62,195 bases of DNA. Source: Bradyrhizobium sp. Leo170. Lineage in GTDB: Bacteria > Pseudomonadota > Alphaproteobacteria > Rhizobiales > Xanthobacteraceae. Positions within the stretch are counted from its first letter, which is position 1. Every line of letters begins with the position of its first letter. The stretch is from the NCBI RefSeq assembly GCF_004296405.1, contig NZ_PSRR01000011.1:1-62195 (forward strand), given 5' to 3'. A program made the translations under genes and the position numbers. Below are positions 27,008 to 36,247 of this stretch, one piece after another. The notes beneath the pieces are model-generated. The model had not been told where the DNA came from, did no database searches, and worked only from the letters and a program-made list of their open reading frames with translations.

Positions 27008-27018
27008 CAAGCCTCGCG

Positions 27019-27396
27019 TTAGCTCTTTGCACCGGTCATGAACATGCGGTGAAACGATTTGACGATTGCGACATTCAACGAATAGTCCTTGTTGATATCG
27101 CCCGCCTTGAGCATTTCCTGCTCGAGGCTCACCGAGTTTCCGGAGTGAACGACTTCCCAGCTATTCTCCTTGCGCGTGCCCTGCGGACGCACGAGCGAGC
27201 CGGTGGTCATATGGTTCGGAGATGTGACTGCGAGCGGCACGACTTTGGTATCGAGTATCTTGTCGAACGGCTCGATATCCTGCGCTCGGTAGCCGGGCGT
27301 ATTTGCATTGGCTACGTTCGACGAAATCGTGGACTGCCGAAGCGACAGCCAGCGTGCGTGAGATGAGGCAAGATCGAAGAGATAAACGGGTCCCAC
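27019..27396 (-). CDS. flgB: Proximal rod protein FlgB
   Basis: The 125-residue protein contains SLRQSTISSNVANANTPGYR, the rod motif, and ends SLEQEMLKAGDINKDYSLNV followed by IVKSFHRMF. FlgB is the most proximal axial subunit. A GTG start at 27396 is preceded by GAGG at five bases. The 93-base gap to flhB upstream is the largest in this stretch and may hold a promoter, but I see no clear one. Confidence 0.94.
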   Translation of the reverse strand: MGPVYLFDLASSHARWLSLRQSTISSNVANANTPGYRAQDIEPFDKILDTKVVPLAVTSPNHMTTGSLVRPQGTRKENSWEVVHSGNSVSLEQEMLKAGDINKDYSLNVAIVKSFHRMFMTGAKS

Positions 27397-27489
27397 AACG
27401 TCCTCGTCACAGTCATCCTATGACGATCGTATACGAACCCAAACTTGTCCGAGGCTGTTGAAATCTCCGCCGTTGATGCGGAGCGTTTT

Positions 27490-28566
27490 TCACGCACCCG
27501 CCTTCTGCTTGCGTGAATGCAGGAAATAGATGATTTCGGCCACCGGACGAAAGAACTCTTGCGGAATCACGCGGTCGACCTGGGCGGCACCGTACATGGA
27601 TCTCGCAAGCATCTTGTCCTCCACGACCGGCACATTGTTCTGCTCGGCGATTTCCCTGATCTTGAGAGCGATGAGATCCTGTCCCTTCGCAAGCACGGTC
27701 GGAGCTGCATCTTCGCCATGTCGATACTTCAGGGCGATCGCATAATGAGTGGGATTGGCCACGACCAACGTCGCGCGGGGGACCGCAGCCAGCATCGACT
27801 TTCGTGCCCGATCGCGGGCCAACGACCGCAGCCGCGACTTGACCAGAGGATCACCCTCGGCCTGCTTGAATTCGTCCTTGAGCTCCTGCCGTGTCATGCG
27901 CAGGTCACGCCGCCAGTGGAATCGTGCCCAGACGAGATCGAGTGCCACCAGCACGATAGTAGCAATGCTGATTGCCGATACGAGCCGCATCGCAGTCGTC
28001 AAGATAAGTTCCGGAACGCCGGTCGGGTCGCTAAACAAGGAATTCACGGCCACAGCCTCCTCGGCCCTCAATACGATGCTCACCACCATGCCTACGGCAA
28101 AAAACTTAAAAGCGGCCTTCAGGAACTCGACGCGTCCCTGACCGCCGAACAATCTTTCCCATCCTTGGGAAATCGAAATACGTGAGCTGTCGGGCGTTAT
28201 CCTCTCGAACACCAGACGCGGAGCGTTCTGCAGAAACGAAGCCGCCAACCCGGCAATCGCCAAGACGATCACGATTGGAAGCAATAGCGCGGCCGAACTG
28301 CCCCCGATGACGACCATGAATTCCACCGCATCCGCACCGTTACGGATGCGAATCCCGGAGGGATCATCGATCAACCGGCTCAGCGTCGATGCCAGTTTCC
28401 GGACACTGTCGACCGTAAGGAAGCTCAGGATGATGAGGAGCGCGATCATGGACGAGAAGACCGACGCTTCACGCGAGACCGGAATTTTGCCCTTCTCGAC
28501 GGAGTCTCTTATCTTCTTTTCCGTCGGCTCTTCGGTCTTGCTCTCCTTGTCGGGTCCCTCGGCCAT
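27490..28566 (-). CDS. flhB: Flagellar export switch protein FlhB
   Basis: The 358-residue protein has four membrane segments between about 35 and 215. The cytoplasmic domain holds the autocleavage motif NPTH at 271-274, followed by YAIALKYRHGEDAAPTVLAK. FlhB cleaves itself between Asn and Pro and switches export from rod/hook to filament proteins when FliK signals hook completion. The N-terminus KTEEPTEKKIRDSVEKGKIP is family-typical. It follows fliG by 12 bases. Confidence 0.97.
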   Translation of the reverse strand: MAEGPDKESKTEEPTEKKIRDSVEKGKIPVSREASVFSSMIALLIILSFLTVDSVRKLASTLSRLIDDPSGIRIRNGADAVEFMVVIGGSSAALLLPIVIVLAIAGLAASFLQNAPRLVFERITPDSSRISISQGWERLFGGQGRVEFLKAAFKFFAVGMVVSIVLRAEEAVAVNSLFSDPTGVPELILTTAMRLVSAISIATIVLVALDLVWARFHWRRDLRMTRQELKDEFKQAEGDPLVKSRLRSLARDRARKSMLAAVPRATLVVANPTHYAIALKYRHGEDAAPTVLAKGQDLIALKIREIAEQNNVPVVEDKMLARSMYGAAQVDRVIPQEFFRPVAEIIYFLHSRKQKAGA

Positions 28567-28578
28567 AACGGTCAGTCT

Positions 28579-29613
28579 TTACGTGAATACCGGCTGATCT
28601 TCCTGATCCGGATTGAGCTCGATCTCTCCTCGCCCGGCCATGTCGAGCGCAAGGTCCGTGATCGTGCGGCGCGCCTCCAGGATTTCGCGCTGGTTCGAAG
28701 GGACGCTGCTGGCAAGCTCGTGCTCGACCAGCCGGCGCGTCCGCGACGCCAGCGACGACAGAATGAGTTCGCGAAAGCTCGTATCCGTTCCCTTCAGCGC
28801 CGTCACCGTGCGATCGGTCGGGACCTGGTCGAAGATCAGCATGCGCGCCTTGGCGGTGAGATTGACGATATCGTCAAACGTGAACAGCATCCCCTTCAGT
28901 ATCTCCGCCGACTTCGGTCGCGATTCGGAGAGATTCTTCAGCGATTCCTCCATCTGCGTCCGCTCCATCTTGTTGATGATGTCGGCCATGCGAGGATAGG
29001 TGTCGGATGCGAGGTTGCGCCCGAAGTTGATCATGAAGTCTTCGTGCATGGTCTTCTCGATGACCCCCATCGCCTCCTCGACAACGGGTTTCAGGCTCAG
29101 CATGCGGCGCATCAGATTGTGCCGCAAATCCGCCGGCAGCAGGCTCATCACGCGCGCGGCGCACGCGGGCTTCACCCTGGAAAGGATCAAGGCGGCCGTT
29201 TGCGGATGCTCCTTGAGCAGATAGTTGGCCAGCAGGCTTTCGGACACGGAAGAGACCCGTTCCCACACCGACTTGGTCTTGTTGCCGAGCACCTCCGATA
29301 TGATGTCCGTGACCTGCTCGGGAGGAAGAACGCCGGTGAGCAGTTTTTCCAGCTCGCCGACCGTTCCGAAGATGTTTGGCCCGGTCGTGAAGTGCTGGGC
29401 GAACTCCTCGATGATCGCCTCGAGCTCGGGACCTGAAATAGGCTTCAATTCCGCCGCTGCGCGCGTGACGAGCTTGATCTCTTCCGGATCGAATTCCTTT
29501 AGAACGCCGCCGGAGAGCTCCCGGCCCATGGCCAGAAGGAGCGCGGCAACCTTCTCGGTACCGCTCAGCGGCCTGGCTTCGGAGCTACGCTTTGCAGGTG
29601 CATTGAACGCCAT
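28579..29613 (-). CDS. fliG: Motor switch protein FliG
   Basis: The 344 residues include the N-terminal FliF-binding part (GTEKVAALLLAMGRELSGGV), a middle armadillo domain with LLKEHPQTAALILSRVKPAC, and the C-terminal torque domain. The torque domain contains MLFTFDDIVNLTAKARMLIF and the charged helix EHELASSVPSNQREILEARR. FliG transmits stator force to the rotor. It follows fliN by 11 bases, within the fliM-fliN-fliG-flhB series. Confidence 0.96.
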   Translation of the reverse strand: MAFNAPAKRSSEARPLSGTEKVAALLLAMGRELSGGVLKEFDPEEIKLVTRAAAELKPISGPELEAIIEEFAQHFTTGPNIFGTVGELEKLLTGVLPPEQVTDIISEVLGNKTKSVWERVSSVSESLLANYLLKEHPQTAALILSRVKPACAARVMSLLPADLRHNLMRRMLSLKPVVEEAMGVIEKTMHEDFMINFGRNLASDTYPRMADIINKMERTQMEESLKNLSESRPKSAEILKGMLFTFDDIVNLTAKARMLIFDQVPTDRTVTALKGTDTSFRELILSSLASRTRRLVEHELASSVPSNQREILEARRTITDLALDMAGRGEIELNPDQEDQPVFT

Positions 29614-29624
29614 TCGGAGATCCC

Positions 29625-30023
29625 TTACGCCTCTGCATCGCCTGGGGATCCTCCGACGATTTCGGTGAGCGACACGCCGAATCGCGAGTTCTCATCCTCC
29701 ACGACGACGACCGCGCCGCGCGCCACGATTCGACCGTTGACAACCACCTCCACCGGCTCGCCAACGCGATGATCAAGCGGAATGACGGCGCCTCGCCCCA
29801 GCTTCATCAGATCGGCGACCGGCATCGTCGCCGAGCCAAGAAGAACCTGGACAGTGACCGGAATGCGCAGGATCGGCTCGAGGTTTGTAAGTCGGCTGGT
29901 TTCCTCCGCCGCGCGCGCAGCAAGATCCGCCAGTTTCCCGAACGCGGCTCCTCCCAGCTTGGCCGTCTCCGACGGATTCTGCGTCGGCGCGGTAGCTGAT
30001 TCGGCTTCGAATGGCTGCTTCAT
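29625..30023 (-). CDS. fliN: Motor switch protein FliN
   Basis: The SpoA domain lies in the C-terminal half: LEPILRIPVTVQVLLGSATM, DLMKLGRGAVIPLDHRVGEP and VEVVVNGRIVARGAVVVVED. FliN forms the lower part of the C ring and binds FliH. I start at the ATG at 30023 (132 residues). A frame to 30068 opens only with TTG and adds 15 residues. The N-terminal 50 residues are a variable Ala/Thr-rich extension, longer than in some relatives. Confidence 0.93.
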   Translation of the reverse strand: MKQPFEAESATAPTQNPSETAKLGGAAFGKLADLAARAAEETSRLTNLEPILRIPVTVQVLLGSATMPVADLMKLGRGAVIPLDHRVGEPVEVVVNGRIVARGAVVVVEDENSRFGVSLTEIVGGSPGDAEA

Positions 30024-30074
30024 TTCACGTGCTTTCTCGGCAATTTCGTTTTCTGGCGACCACGCCAATTATAA

Positions 30075-30356
30075 CTACCTGCGGGACACATCGGCGCGAG
30101 TTTCGATATCGATGATTGCCTTGCGCGCCTCTTCGATCTTGCTCCCGAGGATGTTGACGAGCTGCTTTCCATCGGCGCTGAACTCCCGCACCATGAGCAC
30201 CATGTCGTCCATGGTTTCAGTGGTCTTGCCCAGAATGAAAGCGAAGTCTCCCTGACTGGCGCGCAGGTGAACGAGCTCCCGGTGCATCCTCGTCACACGG
30301 ATGGTGGTGACAAGCAGCGCCGCCAGGAGAATAAGGTCAACGAGATAGGATGCCAT
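30075..30356 (-). CDS. Small membrane protein between fliM and fliN, unknown role
   Basis: The 93-residue protein has one N-terminal TM (YLVDLILLAALLVTTIRV, about 4-21). A cytoplasmic or periplasmic helical tail follows, with HRELVHLRASQGDFAFILGK and KQLVNILGSKIEEARKAIID. I recall similar proteins in alphaproteobacterial flagellar operons, annotated only as a domain of unknown function. The position inside the C-ring gene series, with a 20-bp overlap to fliM, points to a role near switch or stator. No catalytic motif is present. Confidence 0.75.
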   Translation of the reverse strand: MASYLVDLILLAALLVTTIRVTRMHRELVHLRASQGDFAFILGKTTETMDDMVLMVREFSADGKQLVNILGSKIEEARKAIIDIETRADVSRR

Positions 30357-31272
30357 CGATGAACTCCCGCTTTTGATCCGCCGATTCCTTGACTTGCAGT
30401 GAATAGGCCCCGTTTAGCTGTCCCATTTGGCACCAGAACAGCCGCTGATTGTTGCACTCGAGCCTCACGAGGGTGCTCGGTGTGGCATTCAGCTCGATCA
30501 CCTGACCCACCTGGAATCCCGCGACTTCGCCGAGAGTGAGCGAGCGCTCCTCGAGCACTGCTTTCAGCACCACCTCGGTGCGCTGTATCTCGTTGTGGAG
30601 CTGCTTGCTCCAGTTCGGGTCCGTGGATACGGACTCTCCGGACACGATCTGCGAGAGCGCCTGGCGGAGAGGATTGAGGACCGAGTGCGGAATGACGATG
30701 AACATCTCGCCACCGCGGTCCAATCCCTGGACCAGAATCTTGGCATATACCGCCATGTTGTTGAGCCGGCCGATTGCCAGATAATCCATCCGCGTCTCGA
30801 CGCGTTCCAGATTGAACTGGACATCCGAAGCGCGCGAGAACGACGATTGCAATGCCTTGCCGAAGCGTTCGAACAGCGCTTCGGCAACATGCAGCTCCAC
30901 GTTCGAGAAAACGCGCGGCATGTCCAGCGGCGGCTCCGCCCCGTCGGAGCCGAACAACAGCTCCACCATTGTATATACGAAGTCGCGATCGAAGCCGATG
31001 AGGATTCGGCCGTCCCACGCCTGAGCGTAGAACACCGCCACGATCGCCTCTGATTCGCGGCCGTCGAGAATCTCGGAAAGACGGTCGCTACCGACGCCGG
31101 TCAGCGAAAAATACGACTGCGATGGCGACATCGACCGGAGACTCTCGGCGCAGAGGTTGGTCATCTGATCGAAGATCACATGCAGCATCGGCATGCGATC
31201 GACCGAGATTCCGGCAGCCCCGAGCAGTTGATCCGGCGCCGGCTCGTGCCGCAGCGGCTTGCTTTCCGACAT
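30337..31272 (-). CDS. fliM: Motor switch protein FliM
   Basis: The 311 residues carry a FliM core with SYFSLTGVGSDRLSEILDGR, FDRDFVYTMVELLFGSDGAE and FIVIPHSVLNPLRQALSQIV, and a C-terminal SpoA domain (LGEVAGFQVGQVIELNATPS). The N-terminal CheY-P binding sequence of enteric FliM (LSQxEIDALL) is not evident, as in other rhizobial FliM. No chemotaxis genes lie in this window. The start overlaps the motA stop by about one base. Confidence 0.93.
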   Translation of the reverse strand: MSESKPLRHEPAPDQLLGAAGISVDRMPMLHVIFDQMTNLCAESLRSMSPSQSYFSLTGVGSDRLSEILDGRESEAIVAVFYAQAWDGRILIGFDRDFVYTMVELLFGSDGAEPPLDMPRVFSNVELHVAEALFERFGKALQSSFSRASDVQFNLERVETRMDYLAIGRLNNMAVYAKILVQGLDRGGEMFIVIPHSVLNPLRQALSQIVSGESVSTDPNWSKQLHNEIQRTEVVLKAVLEERSLTLGEVAGFQVGQVIELNATPSTLVRLECNNQRLFWCQMGQLNGAYSLQVKESADQKREFIDGILSR

Positions 31273-32177
31273 TAGGCCTTTGCTCCCGCCACTTTCGCCC
31301 CCTGTTCACCACCGCCGCCCTTTGCGGCGCCGGCGATGGTTTCGTTTTCGACCACGTCGATCGAGGGACGATCGCCAGGTCCGATCATCTTGCGGCCATG
31401 CTCGATTGCGATCTGCGGCAGCGCGCCGTTCATGAAGGCGAGCAGCGTCTGTTTGACGATGATGTACATCCGGCATTGCTGCTCGCGCACCATTTTGACC
31501 TTGTGGGCCAAAGGCGCAACAAGACCGTACGAGAGAAAAATTCCAGCAAATGTTCCGACCAGCGCCGCACCGATCAGGCCACCGAGAAGCTTGGGCGACT
31601 GATCGAGCGCCCCCATCGCCTTGATGACGCCCAGGACCGCAGCCACGATCCCGAGCGCCGGCAGGCCTTCCGCAACCATCATCAGAGAATGGTACGGCTT
31701 CAGTTTGCTGCGAACGATCGTTTCGATCTCTTCGTCCATCAGCGCCTCGATTTCGTGCGGTCGCGCACTTCCCATGACGATCAGGCGAAAATAGTCGCAA
31801 ATGAAATGCACGAGAGAATCGTTGGCAAGTACGGTCGGAAAGTTTTGGAAGATCTCCGACGATGTCGGGTCGTCAATATGCGCCTCGACTTCATTGCGCC
31901 CCTTGTTGCGCACTTCGCGCATGAGCGCGTGCAGAAGTCCGAGCAGGTCGAGGTAGTGGCGCTGCTTCGGCACAGCCACGGTAAGCGCCTGTACGGTCGC
32001 GACACCCGTGTCGATGACGACCTTCCAGGGGTTCGCGACAATATAGGTGCCGATCGCCATGCCGGCGATGATGACAAACTCCCACGGCTGCCAGATCACG
32101 CTGACATGCCCACCCATCGCCACGAAGCCGCCCAGCAGGCTCGCGATCGTGACGATGACGCCAAAAAGAATGCTCAA
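31272..32177 (-). CDS. motA: Stator protein MotA
   Basis: MotA has four membrane segments, with LGGFVAMGGHVSVIWQPWEF near the N-terminus and GLPALGIVAAVLGVIKAMGA plus LLGGLIGAALVGTFAGIFLS in the pore-forming half. The cytoplasmic loop KPYHSLMMVAEGL precedes the third segment. Five MotA surround two MotB to form the proton-driven stator. The start is uncertain. A GTG at 32201 lacks a ribosome site, while a TTG at 32177 follows GGAG at eight bases and gives the usual short N-terminus. Divergent from flgF with a 250-bp control region. Confidence 0.94.
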   Translation of the reverse strand: MSILFGVIVTIASLLGGFVAMGGHVSVIWQPWEFVIIAGMAIGTYIVANPWKVVIDTGVATVQALTVAVPKQRHYLDLLGLLHALMREVRNKGRNEVEAHIDDPTSSEIFQNFPTVLANDSLVHFICDYFRLIVMGSARPHEIEALMDEEIETIVRSKLKPYHSLMMVAEGLPALGIVAAVLGVIKAMGALDQSPKLLGGLIGAALVGTFAGIFLSYGLVAPLAHKVKMVREQQCRMYIIVKQTLLAFMNGALPQIAIEHGRKMIGPGDRPSIDVVENETIAGAAKGGGGEQGAKVAGAKA

Positions 32178-32427
32178 GCACACCGCTCCGAATTGGGACA
32201 CATTCGTTTAGGCAGCGATCCTTGCACGAAGCTGTCACTGGACCGCCGCGAACAGCCTCGCACAAGCTTGCCGGTCGATTTTTCAGCCAGTCTTAATCCT
32301 TGTGTGCGCGCAGGAGTTGCTTCCGCGATGGTGTCCCACGATCGCAAACTATCGGAGATCTCCGGCAATCCGGCTCGATCTCCGAGCAGGCCGCACGCAC
32401 GAACCTGAAGATCGGAAGAGAGCCGGT

Positions 32428-33159
32428 ATGCAATCAGCGCTCTATGTCAGCCTTTCCGCTCAGGTCGCCGTCGAAAAGAGGCTTGAGACCATCGCCAACA
32501 ATCTGGCGAACATGAAGACGACCGCTTTCCGCGCCGACGCAGTGAAATTCGAAACGGCAATGTCGCGCGCGGCATCCCAGCCCGTCGCCTTCTCGACTCC
32601 CGGAGAAAACTTCATCTCTCGAAGGCCCGGAAGTGTGACGCGGACCGAGAATAGCCTCGACGTCGCCGTCATCGGGAACACATGGATGGGGTTTACCGGT
32701 CCCACCGGCAAGGCTTACACACGGGACGGCCGGATGCAGATCAACCGCACTGGCGAATTGCAGACCGTTTCAGGGTTCCCCGTGCTCGATGCAGGCGGTA
32801 CGCCGATCATCGTCGATCCCGAGGGCGGACCGCTGACGATCTCGCGAGACGGGACCATTACGCAAAACAACAACCAGGTCGGGGTGCTCGGCCTGTTCGA
32901 CATTCCTGTGGGCGCAAAGCTGGAGCGCTACGGCAATTCGGGGGTCATTCCGGACCGTGCCGCGACGCCCGTCGTCGATTTCATGTACACCGGCTTCCAG
33001 CAGGGCTTTGTCGAGGAGTCCAACGTCGACCCGCTGTCGGAGCTGACACAGTTGATCACCGCGTCGCGGGCGTTCCAGAGCGTCACCTCGCTCGTCGAGG
33101 GCTCCGAGGGCACAATGCAGAACGCGATTCGCTCGCTTGGCGAACCGTCCAAGGCATAG
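32428..33159 (+). CDS. flgF: Proximal rod protein FlgF
   Basis: The 243-residue protein begins LYVSLSAQVAVEKRLETIAN and NLANMKTTAFRADAVKFE, the rod signature. Middle features are NSLDVAVIGNTWMGFTGPTG and AYTRDGRMQINRTGELQTVS. The end ELTQLITASRAFQSVTSLVE is the D0 helix. FlgF joins the proximal to the distal rod. The ATG at 32428 follows GGAAGAG. The 42 residues of open frame upstream look non-coding. It heads a plus-strand pair with fliI, separate from the minus-strand series. Confidence 0.95.
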   Translation: MQSALYVSLSAQVAVEKRLETIANNLANMKTTAFRADAVKFETAMSRAASQPVAFSTPGENFISRRPGSVTRTENSLDVAVIGNTWMGFTGPTGKAYTRDGRMQINRTGELQTVSGFPVLDAGGTPIIVDPEGGPLTISRDGTITQNNNQVGVLGLFDIPVGAKLERYGNSGVIPDRAATPVVDFMYTGFQQGFVEESNVDPLSELTQLITASRAFQSVTSLVEGSEGTMQNAIRSLGEPSKA

Positions 33160-33188
33160 CGGCCAGCAACACAGGAGCCTGGTAATCG

Positions 33189-34520
33189 ATGAATGCGCTG
33201 GAGCGGCTGGAATCGACGCTTTCGTCGCTCCGCAAGGACGTGCCGACGGTCCGGGTGGGCGGCACCGTTTCAGAGGTCGCGCCGACGCATTACCGCGTGT
33301 CGGGCCTCTCGCGATTCGTAAGACTGGGCGAGTTGATCGGGCTCGAAATCGATGGCCAGGTACAACTCGGCGAGGTCGTTCGTATCGACGGGAACGGCGT
33401 CACTGCCAAGCCGTTCGATTCCCACATCGGGGCGGGCCTGGGTCTCGTTGCCTATCGTCATCCACCGAAGACGATCTCGCCGCATCCGAGTTGGAAGGGC
33501 CGGGTGCTCAACGCCCTCGCCGAGCCGATCGACGACGCTGGCACGTTGCACGTCGGCGACCGGGTGATGTCAACGGATGCGAGCCCACCGCCCGCCATCA
33601 GCCGGGCCCGCGTGCGCACGCCGTTGCGGACGGGAGTGCGCGTGCTGGATCTGTTTACGCCGCTCTGCGTCGGGCAGCGCATTGGTATTTTTGCCGGGTC
33701 AGGCGTCGGCAAGACAACGTTGCTGTCCATGATCGCGCAAAGCCAGGGCTTCGACACTGTCGTCACGGCCTTGGTCGGCGAGCGCGGCCGCGAGGTACGC
33801 GAATTCCTCGAGGAGGCACTGGTTCACCATCGATCGCGCGCGATCACGGTGGTGTCCACGAGCGACGAGAGTCCGATGATGCGCCGCCTGGCGGCAAAGA
33901 CCGCCACCACGATCGCCGAATATTTTCGGGATCGCGGCGAATCGGTGCTGCTGATCGTCGATTCGGTCACACGCTTCGCTCACGCGGCCCGCGAAATCGC
34001 GCTGGCCACCGGCGAGCCCGCGGTTGCGCGCGGCTACGCCCCAAGCGTCTTTAGCGAGCTGCCGCGCCTGCTCGAACGGTCCGGACCCGGAATCGACGGG
34101 CAGGGCTCAATCACCGGCATTTATTCCGTGCTCGTCGATGGCGATGACCACAATGAGCCGATAGCGGATACGGTGCGCGGCACCCTCGATGGGCACATCG
34201 TGCTTGACCGGGAGGTCGCAGATCAGGGGCGCTATCCCGCCGTCAATGTGCTTTCATCGGTATCGCGCCTCGCCCAGCAAGTCTGGACCGCGGATGAACG
34301 CAATTTGCTGCGAAAGTTGCGCGCCATGATCGCGCGCTTCGAGGACACGCGCGATCTTCGCTTGATGGGCGGTTATCAGCCGGGTCGCGACGGCGAACTC
34401 GATCAAGCTGTCCAACTCGTTCCGAAGATCTACGATCTGATGCGGCAAGCGCCGTCGGACCCGCCGAGCCGTGAGCCGTATCAGGAATTGCTGAACCTCA
34501 TCAAGGCCGCAATCGAGTAG
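33189..34520 (+). CDS. fliI: Flagellar export ATPase FliI
   Basis: The 443 residues have an N-terminal beta-barrel, the Walker A motif GSGVGKTT at 170-177, Walker B around LLIVDSVTRFAHAAREIALA, and the family stretch RGYAPSVFSELPRLLERSGP. The C-terminal part has ILDREVADQGRYP-like HIVLDREVADQGRYPAVNVL and VSRLAQQVWTADERNLLRKL. FliI delivers and unfolds export substrates with FliH and FliJ. It follows flgF after 29 bases and ends the flagellar locus. Confidence 0.97.
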   Translation: MNALERLESTLSSLRKDVPTVRVGGTVSEVAPTHYRVSGLSRFVRLGELIGLEIDGQVQLGEVVRIDGNGVTAKPFDSHIGAGLGLVAYRHPPKTISPHPSWKGRVLNALAEPIDDAGTLHVGDRVMSTDASPPPAISRARVRTPLRTGVRVLDLFTPLCVGQRIGIFAGSGVGKTTLLSMIAQSQGFDTVVTALVGERGREVREFLEEALVHHRSRAITVVSTSDESPMMRRLAAKTATTIAEYFRDRGESVLLIVDSVTRFAHAAREIALATGEPAVARGYAPSVFSELPRLLERSGPGIDGQGSITGIYSVLVDGDDHNEPIADTVRGTLDGHIVLDREVADQGRYPAVNVLSSVSRLAQQVWTADERNLLRKLRAMIARFEDTRDLRLMGGYQPGRDGELDQAVQLVPKIYDLMRQAPSDPPSREPYQELLNLIKAAIE

Positions 34521-34654
34521 CGGTTTGTCTTTCTGGGCGCCAAGACCATCGCAGTGTCGTACATGCGCGCGACGATCGGCTCTCCCCTGTTCGCCTCGAA
34601 ACCCTTCCACTTTGCGCGAGGGTGATTATGATTGCGCAGGCTGCGGGAGGGACC

Positions 34655-35410
34655 GTGAGGCGACGCGAGTTCATAGCGCTCCTCGGCAGCGCGGCGGCAA
34701 TCCGGCCGTTCGGCGCGCGTGCAGAGCGGTTGCCGGAACGCATCCTTTATTTCACACTCTCCGCCGGCTATCGGCACGAAGTCATACCGCTTTCCGAGTC
34801 AATACTGACACAGCTTGGACGGAGTTCCGGCGCCTTTGAGGTCACTGCCACAGAAGACATATCCGAGTTTTCGACCGACAACCTCAGACGCTATGCCGGG
34901 GCGTTGTTCTTCACCACCGGAGAGATCCCAATGAACGACGCCGAAAAAGCCGCTCTTCTGAATTTTGTGCGCTCCGGCGGTGGTTTCCTTGGCGTTCATT
35001 CAGCCACGGACACGTTCTACACCTGGCCGGATTATCTTGATCTGATCGGCGGCTACTTCGATGGTCATCCATGGCATCAGGCCGTGACCATCAATGTCGT
35101 TGATCCCGGCAATCCGCTGGTGGCGCATCTCGGCGATACCTTGCAGTTCGAGGACGAGATCTACCAGATCAGAGATTTCGACCATCGTGGGTCACAGGTG
35201 CTGCTACGCCTCGACCAAAACTCAGTGGACCTTGGCAAGCCGGGTGTGCATCAACGATCCTATGGCTGGCCCCTCGCCTGGACCCGGTCTTACGGCCGGG
35301 GACGAGTGTTCTATACGGCGCTGGGCCACGAGGCCTCGGTATGGCGCGACGCTCGATTCCAACGCCTCCTTACGAACGCCATCCTTTGGTCTATCGGAAG
35401 GTCACCATAA
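34655..35410 (+). CDS. Tat-exported ThuA-like protein
   Basis: The 251-residue protein starts with a twin-arginine type leader (RRREFIALLGSAAAIRPFGA). The mature part has the ThuA/class I glutamine amidotransferase-like fold: ILYFTLSAGYRHEVIPLSES, FVRSGGGFLGVHSATDTFYT, WPDYLDLIGGYFDGHPWHQ and GRGRVFYTALGHEASVWRDA. ThuA in Sinorhizobium acts in trehalose use, and many homologues are uncharacterised and linked to sugar metabolism. The GTG at 34655 has GGGAGG five bases upstream. ATG at 34628 would hide the Tat motif further in. It is convergent with the sirtuin gene and has no clear tie to flagella or selenium. Confidence 0.85.
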   Translation: MRRREFIALLGSAAAIRPFGARAERLPERILYFTLSAGYRHEVIPLSESILTQLGRSSGAFEVTATEDISEFSTDNLRRYAGALFFTTGEIPMNDAEKAALLNFVRSGGGFLGVHSATDTFYTWPDYLDLIGGYFDGHPWHQAVTINVVDPGNPLVAHLGDTLQFEDEIYQIRDFDHRGSQVLLRLDQNSVDLGKPGVHQRSYGWPLAWTRSYGRGRVFYTALGHEASVWRDARFQRLLTNAILWSIGRSP

Positions 35411-35440
35411 CTTTGTCGCTCCTGACGCTCGCCGGATTTC

Positions 35441-36247
35441 TCACAGCAAGAAGGCAAGCGCCGCTTCGCACCGATCTTCTACCTTCAGCGTGAGCAGGTG
35501 ATCGGCTCGGGTCCGACCGAGATTGACGGCCGCGATCGGCAGGCCATTTTGAGCCGCCATCTGCGCGAAGCGAAAGCCGGAATAGACCATAAGCGAGGAA
35601 CCGACGATCAACATGCCGTCGGCTTCGTTCAGATGGCTCTTAGCGGTGGCAACGATGTCGCGCGAAACATTTTCGCCGAAGAAGACGACATCCGGCTTAA
35701 GAACGCCCCGGCACAATCGGCAAGTCGGTACGACAAAACTTGAGAAATCTTCGTTCTCAACATCAGCGTCCCCGTCGGGAGCGTCCACGGCGTCCAAAGC
35801 AAGCCACGCGCCATTCAAGCGAGCCAGTTCGTCCTGAAAAGTCGATCTCGGCGTCGTCGACGCGCATCCCAGGCACCGAACCATATCAAGCCGTCCGTGC
35901 AGGTCGATGACCTGCTTGCTGCCAGCAGCCTGATGAAGCCCATCCACATTTTGGGTCAGGAGAATCTTGCTTCGCCCCTTCGCTTCCAGCTTGGCCAGCG
36001 CATGGTGGGCGTCGTTAGGTAATGCACGGCCAAACCTCCTCCACCCGATCAAACTCCGTGCCCAATAGCGCTGCTGGGTCGCGTGCTCTCGAATAAAAGC
36101 CTGGTAGGTTACCGGCGGCGTCCGCTTCCACTTGCCGTCGCTATCGCGATAGTCCGGGATGCCGGAATTTGTGCTACAGCCTGCTCCCGTCAGGACGAAC
36201 AGACGTGAGTGGCGGTTGATGAAGTCCTCGAGCGCATCGTCTTGCAT
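35441..36247 (-). CDS. cobB: Sir2-family NAD-dependent protein deacylase
   Basis: All core sirtuin motifs are present in 268 residues. GAGCSTNSGIPDYRD (21-35) binds NAD, QNVDGLH (99-105) holds the catalytic Asn and Asp, and LHGRLDMVRC carries the general-base His117. The four zinc ligands are Cys125, Cys128, Cys176 and Cys179. The enzyme removes acyl groups from lysines in the cytoplasm, giving O-acyl-ADP-ribose. The insert GDADVENEDFSSF between the two Cys pairs is acidic. It is divergent from selA with a 248-bp gap. A link to formate or flagellar metabolism is possible but not shown. Confidence 0.92.
   Translation of the reverse strand: MQDDALEDFINRHSRLFVLTGAGCSTNSGIPDYRDSDGKWKRTPPVTYQAFIREHATQQRYWARSLIGWRRFGRALPNDAHHALAKLEAKGRSKILLTQNVDGLHQAAGSKQVIDLHGRLDMVRCLGCASTTPRSTFQDELARLNGAWLALDAVDAPDGDADVENEDFSSFVVPTCRLCRGVLKPDVVFFGENVSRDIVATAKSHLNEADGMLIVGSSLMVYSGFRFAQMAAQNGLPIAAVNLGRTRADHLLTLKVEDRCEAALAFLL

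Noticed and set aside
30337..31272. Missing CheY-P binding motif in FliM as a sign of decay
   Set aside because: Rhizobial FliM proteins commonly differ here, and the rest of the protein is intact.
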